Below, piece by piece: positions 31,479-37,594 of a DNA stretch of 37,594 nt. Within the stretch, counting starts at the first letter, position 1, and every line of letters starts with the position of its first letter. The notes beneath the pieces were generated by a model. The model was not told the origin of the DNA, made no database searches, and saw only the letters and a program-made list of their open reading frames with translations. The position numbers were made by a program, and so were the translations under genes. Origin of the DNA: an uncultured Acidimicrobiales bacterium (GTDB taxonomy: Bacteria; Actinomycetota; Acidimicrobiia; Acidimicrobiales; SHLQ01); NCBI GenBank assembly GCA_938084885.1, contig CALKGG010000036.1:1-37594 (forward strand). Reading direction: 5' to 3'.

Positions 31479-32624
31479 ATGGAAGACGAATTCGTGACAA
31501 CACCCCCAGACGAGGCAATCGCAAGCCGAACGGTCATTGCCGATTGTTCACACATAAATACGCTCGAACACTTCGATTCGATCGTTGCACGCGCCGAAAC
31601 ACACACACCGCTCGTCGTCCAGGGCGTCGACCTTTGCACCCGGACCGAGGCGCTTTTGGCGACCGATTGGGAACTCGCGACGTTTCTCGGCTGCCGATTG
31701 TCCGCTGCTTCGGAACGTCATCTCCTCGACACCGGCGCCACCGTCTTTCCCGAATTCGATGGCCTGCCCTATAACCCCTATCGGGCCTCGCTCTATACCC
31801 CCGGCGAACTTCGTAGTAACAACCTCGACTCTCGCATCTACGAACATCAGGCGACGTGGCGCAAGAATCCTCCCGCACCCATTCTCGAAGCGCTCGCGCA
31901 ACGAATCCACGATCACGCAATCGACGACGCCCTCAACGCCTATCTGGCACACCACGAAAAGGTCGTCGCCATCATGGGAGGCCATAGCCTGCACCGCGAC
32001 CAGGAGATCTACCGGACCGTTGCCATCGTCGCCCGCGCACTCACTCGGGCCGGCTACCTCGTGGTGACCGGCGGCGGTCCAGGAGCCATGGAAGCTGGAA
32101 ATCTCGGCGCCTGGTTTGCCGCCCACGACGACAATGCACTGGACCAGGCCATCGGAACGCTCGCCACCGCAGTCGACTATTCGACCGAGGACTACTTGGA
32201 TGCGAGTGTCACGGTGACCCGCAACCATCCGGGCGGGGCAACCAGCTTGGCGATCCCCACCTGGTTCTACGGTCACGAGCCAACCAATGACTTCGCCACC
32301 GACGTCGCCAAGTATTTCAGCAACAGCATTCGCGAAGATGGCCTCCTCGCCATTGCGACCCACGGTGTCGTCTACACCCCTGGAGCGGCAGGAACGGTTC
32401 AAGAAGTCTTCATGGACGCAACACAGAATCACTACTCGGTGTTTGACGTCATCTCACCCATGATCTTCCTCGACAGCGCCTACTGGGCCGATGACAGGCT
32501 CGCTGCGCCGCTATTGCTCAAACAACTCGCGGGCGACCGGCCCTACGCCGACATGATCGCGGTCTTCGATCAACCAGAAGACATCGTCGAGTTCATCATC
32601 ACGCACCCACCAATTACGACGTAA
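31479..32624 (+). CDS. LOG/SLOG-family nucleotide-binding protein with extra N-terminal domain
   Basis: The 381-residue protein has a C-terminal SLOG fold (about 160-375): VVAIMGGHSLHRD, LVVTGGGPGAMEAGN (198-208) and TPGAAGTVQEVF (300-311). These correspond to the GGGxxGxM and PGGxGTxxE motifs of LOG phosphoribohydrolases. The second Gly of PGG is Ala here, and the key Glu is kept. LOG enzymes cleave nucleoside monophosphates to base and ribose phosphate; activity here is inferred. Residues 1-150 are not part of the known fold. ATG 31479 is used, but GTG 31494 with GGAAG 8 nt upstream is equally plausible. Confidence 0.85.
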   Translation: MEDEFVTTPPDEAIASRTVIADCSHINTLEHFDSIVARAETHTPLVVQGVDLCTRTEALLATDWELATFLGCRLSAASERHLLDTGATVFPEFDGLPYNPYRASLYTPGELRSNNLDSRIYEHQATWRKNPPAPILEALAQRIHDHAIDDALNAYLAHHEKVVAIMGGHSLHRDQEIYRTVAIVARALTRAGYLVVTGGGPGAMEAGNLGAWFAAHDDNALDQAIGTLATAVDYSTEDYLDASVTVTRNHPGGATSLAIPTWFYGHEPTNDFATDVAKYFSNSIREDGLLAIATHGVVYTPGAAGTVQEVFMDATQNHYSVFDVISPMIFLDSAYWADDRLAAPLLLKQLAGDRPYADMIAVFDQPEDIVEFIITHPPITT

Positions 32625-32659
32625 GGCCATTGGCCGGTCGCTGTTCGTCGGGGCCGCGT

Positions 32660-33592
32660 TTACTGCGCGTCCCGCCACGCCAGTCGTTCAAGCTCGGCCA
32701 TCATCAGACCCGCAAGCTCGACCGGCATATCTCCTTGGATGCTGTGGCCAGCTTCCACGAAGTTCTCGACGATGGCATCGGGGCGTCGCTCCCGCAGCAG
32801 CGCGACCTCGTCGTTGGTGACAACCGACTGGTCTCGCAGGCCGCGTGCGAGGAGAAGCCGTCCAGCGTGCCGTTCGGTCGCACCCCATAGCTGCCCGTAG
32901 TCGCGTGCAACGGGTTCACCCTCGACATGATTGCCAAACACTCGGTGTTTGGCATGACGCCATACCCAACTGCCATCATCGAGTTGTTCGGCATTGTGGA
33001 GGATTCCTCGCCGCAGCGATGCCTCTGAGCGGGTGGGGTTGAACTCCATCGTGCGCGCAAGCAGTTCATCGAAGCTGTCAAAGCTGGTCGGCCCGTTCAC
33101 AAACGACGCAATGTGCTGCGCCTTGTCGGACTGCACACCGGGCGTAATGTCGACAATGAGAACTGTCTCGAACCGGTCGGGATGCTGATCGATGATCGCA
33201 AACGAGGTGAGACCTCCGAGGCTCATCCCAACGAGCATCGACGCGTCGGGTGCTAACGATTCGATCACCTCCATGACGTCGACAGCATTACGAACCACGT
33301 CGGCGGCACCATCGGCGGGGCCGTCAGAGTGACCGTGACCGGGCAGGTCGATGGCAATCAGCGGCCGATCGAGGGCGAGACATACGGTGTCCCACGTGTG
33401 TGCGTTCTGCGCTCCACCGTGGATGAGGACGACCTCGGGTGCTTCTCTACCCCAGACCAGAGCCGACATTGTGCGGCCGTCTTCGAGAACCACGGACTCT
33501 CGACGAACGACGGGAGGCTCGTCGTAGGGAATCCCAAACTCAGCAGCATTGTCGGCAAAGTAGGAGAACTCGTCGTACGCAACTCGGTCCAT
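32660..33592 (-). CDS. Alpha/beta hydrolase
   Basis: The 310-residue protein has oxyanion motif VVLIHGGAQNAHTWD, LPGHGHSDGPADG, nucleophile elbow VGMSLGG (S124), acid candidate D254 in RGLRDQSVV and catalytic H283 in EAGHSIQGD. The fold is complete. Substrate is unknown; relatives are esterases, epoxide hydrolases or haloperoxidases. ATG 33592 has TAAGGT 6 nt upstream and no ribosome site. It converges with the LOG gene, ending 35 bp from its stop. Confidence 0.92.
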   Translation of the reverse strand: MDRVAYDEFSYFADNAAEFGIPYDEPPVVRRESVVLEDGRTMSALVWGREAPEVVLIHGGAQNAHTWDTVCLALDRPLIAIDLPGHGHSDGPADGAADVVRNAVDVMEVIESLAPDASMLVGMSLGGLTSFAIIDQHPDRFETVLIVDITPGVQSDKAQHIASFVNGPTSFDSFDELLARTMEFNPTRSEASLRRGILHNAEQLDDGSWVWRHAKHRVFGNHVEGEPVARDYGQLWGATERHAGRLLLARGLRDQSVVTNDEVALLRERRPDAIVENFVEAGHSIQGDMPVELAGLMMAELERLAWRDAQ

Positions 33593-33598
33593 ACCGCG

Positions 33599-33604
33599 AC
33601 CTTA
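33599..33604 (-). promoter_or_regulatory. Candidate -10 (TAAGGT) for leaderless alpha/beta hydrolase gene
   Basis: TAAGGT on the minus strand is followed by 6 nt and ATG 33592. Confidence 0.4.
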
Positions 33605-33650
33605 GTCCTCCCGCGCTGGCGACTCACCGCCGAAATGGTACGAAACGTAA

Positions 33651-33715
33651 CGTGCCCTGACCCCATTTTCGAAAAGGGGCACGACCCCAGTTGAACGAAT
33701 GGGGTACGACCCCAT
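33651..33715 (+). repeat. REP-like palindrome cluster
   Basis: Two hairpins lie in tandem. CGTGCCC...GGGCACG (33651-33683) encloses a CCCC-TTTTCGAAAA-GGGG core. ATGGGGT-ACG-ACCCCAT is at 33699-33715. GGGGCACGACCCC and GGGGTACGACCCC are clear repeats of each other and resemble the GGGGTCAGACCCC core of the RAYT repeats near 5.5 kb. It fills the gap between the hydrolase and VWA genes; no coding sequence is seen in the 184 bp. Confidence 0.7.
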
Positions 33716-33776
33716 CTGGCTCTGGCCAGGCTTGGTCGACAATGATGCGCTGGAGGTCGCTTGCGATTCGCTACAA

Positions 33777-35801
33777 CTACCCGGCTCGGCGGATCATCTT
33801 TCGCTTTTGCTCGACGAAGTCGACCAGCACGAAATCACCAACGTTTTGGTTGTCGGTAAAGAAGGCACGGCCACCGTTCATCTTCGTGATCTGTTCTATA
33901 AACGACGTGAGGTACGGCGTTGCATCGAGCATGAAGACGTTGATTCTGATGTTGTCCTTCGTGCACTTGTTGACCTCTTTAAGCGTCAGATTGATCGTTT
34001 CGTGCGTGGGCGGGTAATTGAACTCTGGCTGGCCGAACGCGTTGATGTGCGCTGTGGGCTCGCCGTCGGTCACCATCAAGATCTGCTTGGTGCCGCTTTC
34101 GCGCGACAGCATCTGGCGGGCGAGCTGAAAGCCATGCTGCATATTCGTGCCGTACACGTAGTCCCACGAAAGCTCTGCGAGGTCTCGCGCTGGCACCTCG
34201 CGAGCGACCTCGCTGAACGTGACGATGCCGAGGTAGTCCTGCGGGTACTGTCCCGAGATCAGCGACTCGAGCGCGAGCGCAACCTTCTTCGCCGGAACAA
34301 AGTTGTCTCGCATCGGCATCGACATGCTGAGGTCGAGCATCAACACCGTGGAGGTTCGCGTTGTGCGTTCGGTGCGTTCTACCTCGAAGTCGTCCGGGGT
34401 GAGCTGCACCGGAGTGCCACCACCGGTGCGCTGGATCGCGTTGCGAACCGTCCGTTCAATGTTGAGCGTGAACGGATCGCCGAACTCATAGGGCTTGGTC
34501 TCGAAGTTACGTTTGTGGCCAACGCCCGACTCGACGACGTTGTGGCGGCCGAGCCGATCGGCAGACAACTTGGTGTAGAGGTCGTCGAGCACATTCTGGC
34601 CGACCTTGCGAAGGGCCCGAGGAGTGAGCTCGAGCGCTCCCCCCTTGTTATTGATCAAGCCAGCGTCCTCGAGCATCTTGGTGAACTCAGCCATTCGTTC
34701 CATCGACTTCGCCGTGTCATCGCCAAGAAGTTCGGCGGCCCGTTCAAAATCGATCTCGGCGAGCGCCCCGGGATTCGTCGTGCCTTGGAGCATTTGCTCT
34801 ATCTGGTCGAGGTCTCCAAGGTCGCCCATGAGGTCCATGGCCTGACCGAAGTTGAGCGGATCGACACCTTGAGTGTCATAGCTCTGACCCCAGTTCATGT
34901 CCGGAAACATCGATTGCAGATTTCCACCGAGTTGGTTCATCTGGAATTGCAGGTCCATGTCGCCCATGAGCTGCTCGGAGAGCTGCTGGAGTTGTGCCCG
35001 CTGCTCGGGAGACATCGACGCCATCATTGCCTGGGCTGCGGCCATACGAGCCGCCATAGTCTCCAGAAGCTCGTCGAGGGTCTCTGGGTTCTCGGGGAAG
35101 AAGTCGCCGTGTTTGTCCATGAACCCGTCGAAATCGGGTTCGATGCCGTTTGCGCGTTGGTCGATCATCTCGTTGAGATCGGCCATCATGTCTTTCATCG
35201 CGGCCATGTCTTCGGGAGACATCGAGCTCATTGCGTTGCTCATCCCGTCGACAGCCTGCTGCATCAACTGGCTGCGCAGTTCGTCGAGCAGCCCGTCGAA
35301 ATCCTGTTGTGCCTGCTTCGACGTGAAATCGTAGTTCTGCAACGACTCGATCTGGCCGGGCAGCGTTGGAGGCAACATGTCGAGTTGCAAGTTGCGTTCA
35401 ACCTCTGCGGCAGCATCCCTGGCGGCCTGCGCAGCGTCGTCTCCGCCCGCTGAGTACTCGGCTTGGGCAGCGAGGTTGTCCCGTTCGGCTTGAACAATGT
35501 CTCGAAGCTTCTCGGCAATGTCGGCAAAGACCCCGCCGACGTCACCCGATTCGAGCATCTCCTGACGCTTTTCACGGAGCCTTTCCATCATCTCTCGCAG
35601 GCCCTGCATGCGTTCACCGTCGTGTTCGAAACCGTTCTGCAGCAGGTTCCGAAGCGCTGCGTTGGGGTCTCCGTGATATGCAAGATCGTCGGTCATCTGA
35701 CGAAAGAGGTCGTCCGCGGTCATCTCGTAGTCGGCCTGGGTGCCGTCCCACGCCGAATAGGTAACGCGCTGTTGGCGACGGCGGCGGCGACGGAAGACCA
35801 T
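33777..35801 (-). CDS. VWA-domain protein with long helical Met/Gln-rich region
   Basis: The 674-residue protein has a basic N-terminus (VFRRRRRRQQR), a long helical region (about 30-400) rich in Met, Gln, Asp and Glu with coiled-coil stretches, and a C-terminal von Willebrand A domain (about 480-665). The MIDAS motif is LMLDLSMSMP (D490, S492, S494), and ILMVTDGEPTAHI supplies a further metal residue. No signal peptide is present, so it is probably cytoplasmic. VWA proteins of this type usually work with a MoxR or chelatase-like AAA ATPase, but none is in the window. ATG 35801 has TACAGT 6 nt upstream. A long frame on the opposite strand is a shadow. Confidence 0.9.
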   Translation of the reverse strand: MVFRRRRRRQQRVTYSAWDGTQADYEMTADDLFRQMTDDLAYHGDPNAALRNLLQNGFEHDGERMQGLREMMERLREKRQEMLESGDVGGVFADIAEKLRDIVQAERDNLAAQAEYSAGGDDAAQAARDAAAEVERNLQLDMLPPTLPGQIESLQNYDFTSKQAQQDFDGLLDELRSQLMQQAVDGMSNAMSSMSPEDMAAMKDMMADLNEMIDQRANGIEPDFDGFMDKHGDFFPENPETLDELLETMAARMAAAQAMMASMSPEQRAQLQQLSEQLMGDMDLQFQMNQLGGNLQSMFPDMNWGQSYDTQGVDPLNFGQAMDLMGDLGDLDQIEQMLQGTTNPGALAEIDFERAAELLGDDTAKSMERMAEFTKMLEDAGLINNKGGALELTPRALRKVGQNVLDDLYTKLSADRLGRHNVVESGVGHKRNFETKPYEFGDPFTLNIERTVRNAIQRTGGGTPVQLTPDDFEVERTERTTRTSTVLMLDLSMSMPMRDNFVPAKKVALALESLISGQYPQDYLGIVTFSEVAREVPARDLAELSWDYVYGTNMQHGFQLARQMLSRESGTKQILMVTDGEPTAHINAFGQPEFNYPPTHETINLTLKEVNKCTKDNIRINVFMLDATPYLTSFIEQITKMNGGRAFFTDNQNVGDFVLVDFVEQKRKMIRRAG

Positions 35802-35807
35802 GCCCGG

Positions 35808-35813
35808 ACTGTA
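35808..35813 (-). promoter_or_regulatory. Candidate -10 (TACAGT) for leaderless VWA gene
   Basis: TACAGT on the minus strand is followed by 6 nt and ATG 35801. There is no Shine-Dalgarno. Confidence 0.45.
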
Positions 35814-35864
35814 CCCCGTGAAGGTGCCCATATGAGGGGCGGAACAAACGCTCGAGCCTCTACA

Positions 35865-35914
35865 CGGCCGAAAACGGCCGAAGGGCCCTGCGCATTTCGC
35901 ACAGGGCCCTTCGG
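35865..35914 (-). terminator. Tandem-hairpin terminator of the OmpA/FAS1 gene
   Basis: On the minus strand a 13-bp stem (CCGAAGGGCCCTG / CAGGGCCCTTCGG, 11-nt loop, 35878-35914) is followed by a second hairpin CGGCCG-TTTT-CGGCCG (35865-35880). They begin 23 nt after the stop codon. The VWA start lies just beyond. There is no classical T-run after the first stem. Confidence 0.75.
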
Positions 35915-35936
35915 TTACAGCGTTAGGTTGTGACCA

Positions 35937-37594
35937 TTACTGGACGACAAACTCGATTCGTCGAGACGCTTCTTTGTCTTCGACACCGTCGACCAAGATC
36001 AGCTGGTTCTCACCAAAGCCGACTGCGGTGAAGCGTTCACCGTCGAGGCCAGCATCGATCAGAAACTGACGGACTGAGTCGGCACGAGCCTGGCTGAGCT
36101 CATCGTTGAGCGCATCGCTGCCGTCGCTGTCTGTGTGACCTTCGATGGTCGCGTTGACTGTTGGGTTCGCCGTGAAGAAGTCAACTGCACGTTGGAGCGT
36201 GGCCTGGCCAGCAGCCGTGATCGTTGCCTGAGCAGGATCGAACTCGATGTTCTCAAGGTCGAGCACTTGGTTCAGCGTTGGCGGTTGCAGCACCGTGTCG
36301 ATGATGTGGACAATGCCATTGTCGGCAGTGAAGTCCGAGCTGACGACTCGTGAGGTTCCGTTGAGGATGACCTCACCGTCAACCACGGTGATGTTCAGCG
36401 GAAGCTGGGTTCGGGTCTGGACCGAATCGCCGTCGAGAGCAACGAGGTCCTCGGCGGTAAGTGTCTCGTCAAGGAAGTGATAGCCAACAAGGGCAGCAGC
36501 ACCTTCAGGGTCCGATGACAGTGCACCGATCGCCTCTGGACCGAGATTCTGGAGCGCAGCATCCGATGGAGCAAACAGGGTTCGCATGACCGGCGTTCCG
36601 TCTTCGAGCTCGAGGGTTTCGAGATCGTCCTGGAGTCCAAGGGCGCCGCCGATGACTGCGAACTGCACAGCCTCACCAGAACCGTTGAGCGCATCCCACA
36701 TGGTGAACGCCTCAGGAGCCGGAGCTTCCGTCGTTGTCGTCTCTGGAGCTTCGGTCGTGGTGGTTTCAGGAGCTTCGGTCGTGGTGGTTTCAGGAGCAGG
36801 AGCGACGGTTGTTTCCGGAGCTGCCACCTCTTCAACCTCAACCTCAGGGACCGTGACTTCTTCGCCATCGACGATGAGTTCGTTTCCGGCCACGATGACA
36901 CCAGCAGCAGTTGCCAAGACACTGGAGCGAACCGAGTCGCTCTCAACCTCGCCAGAGAGGGTGATCTGTCCATCTTCACTACTTGTGCAGGTCACATCCT
37001 CGAAGCTCTCTTCGTCCAGGTCTTCGTTATCGGCGAGTGCTTGGAGCACCGCACCGCACTGCGGGTTTTCCTCAGCGAGCGCTTCGAGATCTTCGACATC
37101 TTCAAGTGCAACAACTTCGCTCACGGCGTCGTCGTCGCCGAATCCGAAGAATGCGAGCAATCCGCCACCGAAGAGCATGAATGCCGCAACGAGGAGACCG
37201 AGGATCACGATTTGGTTGTCGCCAGAAACCGGAGCGACCGGGATGAGCTTGTCATCATCGTCGTCGCCACCGCCTCCACCAGCTCCGCCGCCGGATCCAC
37301 CAGATCCGCCAGATCCACCGACGTTTCCAGTGCCGCCAACACCACCGACTGCCGCACTTGCGACAGCGCCGCTCGCGACAACGCCTGCGGCTGCGTCCTG
37401 AGTTCCACCGGCTGCGCCCGAAACCGCACCGCGAACTCCATCAGCTGCACCAGCAGCCGCGTCCTTGGCACCACCGACTGCACCTGCGGCAGCAGCCGAG
37501 GCTGCAGCGCCACCGGCGACAACGCCTCCGGACACACCAGAAACCGCACCAGTCACACCACCAGCCGCGTCCTTGGCACCAGCAGCAGCGTCAG
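35937..37594 (-). CDS. Membrane-anchored BON-like/FAS1/OmpA-family protein, N-terminus beyond window
   Basis: The frame is open to the right edge, so at least 550 residues. Counting from the GTG at 37556, the order is: Ala/Gly-rich low-complexity repeats with GAKDAA and GGTQDAA (to about 95), acidic DDDDDK, one membrane helix (about 115-138, IVILGLLVAAFMLFGGGLLAFF) and a BON-like segment ITLSGEVESDSVRSSVLATAAGV (about 195-220). A Thr/Glu/Pro linker (three ETTTTEAP-like units) follows. A fasciclin domain (about 275-415) has TLFAPSDAALQNL and GIVHIIDTVLQPP. The OmpA/MotB-type domain at the end has EGHTDSDGSDALNDELSQARADSVRQFL. The OmpA domain binds peptidoglycan and FAS1 mediates adhesion, so it probably ties membrane, wall and surface (inference). 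Confidence 0.9.
   Translation of the reverse strand, partial: DAAAGAKDAAGGVTGAVSGVSGGVVAGGAAASAAAAGAVGGAKDAAAGAADGVRGAVSGAAGGTQDAAAGVVASGAVASAAVGGVGGTGNVGGSGGSGGSGGGAGGGGGDDDDDKLIPVAPVSGDNQIVILGLLVAAFMLFGGGLLAFFGFGDDDAVSEVVALEDVEDLEALAEENPQCGAVLQALADNEDLDEESFEDVTCTSSEDGQITLSGEVESDSVRSSVLATAAGVIVAGNELIVDGEEVTVPEVEVEEVAAPETTVAPAPETTTTEAPETTTTEAPETTTTEAPAPEAFTMWDALNGSGEAVQFAVIGGALGLQDDLETLELEDGTPVMRTLFAPSDAALQNLGPEAIGALSSDPEGAAALVGYHFLDETLTAEDLVALDGDSVQTRTQLPLNITVVDGEVILNGTSRVVSSDFTADNGIVHIIDTVLQPPTLNQVLDLENIEFDPAQATITAAGQATLQRAVDFFTANPTVNATIEGHTDSDGSDALNDELSQARADSVRQFLIDAGLDGERFTAVGFGENQLILVDGVEDKEASRRIEFVVQ
36721..36792 (-). repeat. 24-bp coding tandem repeat, 3 copies
   Basis: Three consecutive 24-bp units encode the ETTTTEAP linker between the BON-like and FAS1 domains. 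The last two are identical at DNA level, so the linker length may vary between strains. Confidence 0.85.

Noticed and set aside
33699..35453. 584-residue open frame on the plus strand opposite the VWA gene
   Set aside because: It has no recognisable domain and is fully antisense to a protein with a clear MIDAS motif. Long antisense frames are common in high-GC coding DNA.

Overview
The window looks like a chromosomal segment of a high-GC actinobacterium, most plausibly from a deep branch such as Acidimicrobiia. This is inferred from gene content, not from a marker gene. Supporting points are two WhiB proteins, a SenX3-RegX3 type phosphate two-component system, a DUF2342/F420-associated zincin-like protein, a short-loop CydA, a HemB with a Cys/Asp/Cys metal site, and many genes that appear to be leaderless. 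No rRNA, tRNA, CRISPR array or prophage was seen.

Layout. 1-5102 (minus): hemB-hemL and a lipoprotein-type M16 peptidase that runs off the left edge. 5119-6671: a VOC protein, then a REP-associated tyrosine transposase (RAYT) bracketed by three copies of a palindromic repeat. 6669-9147 (minus): moaE, a small membrane protein, mreB and a HAD phosphatase. 9253-14998: an HtrA-like membrane protein with PDZ domain, a membrane-anchored atypical SDR, a DUF2342 protein and an MFS-like transporter with a long tail. 15178-17548 (plus): cydAB. 17579-20124 (minus): an ECF-type sigma factor overlapping a 653-residue single-pass membrane protein with Asp-box repeats. 20207-29696 (minus): a complete phosphate module reading ppk, NUDIX, pstS, pstC, pstA, pstB, phoU, senX3, regX3, with a PHO-box-like direct repeat before pstS. 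29797-31249: a small unknown protein, whiB, tatA and a second whiB. 31479-33592: a LOG/SLOG-family protein and an alpha/beta hydrolase. 33777-37594 (minus): a VWA-domain protein and a membrane protein fusing BON-like, FAS1 and OmpA/MotB-type domains that runs off the right edge.

How it works together. The clearest functional unit is phosphate homeostasis: high-affinity uptake (Pst), signalling (PhoU, SenX3, RegX3) and polyphosphate storage (Ppk), all on one strand. Several other genes act at the cell envelope (MreB, TatA, HtrA-like, the sigma/propeller pair, the OmpA/FAS1 protein). Two things stand out beyond the genes. Eleven start codons have a TANNNT-like -10 hexamer 5-8 nt upstream and no Shine-Dalgarno, which is the architecture of leaderless transcripts. 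The repeat family around the RAYT is placed so tightly that its edges supply the stop codons of the RAYT and of both neighbouring genes.
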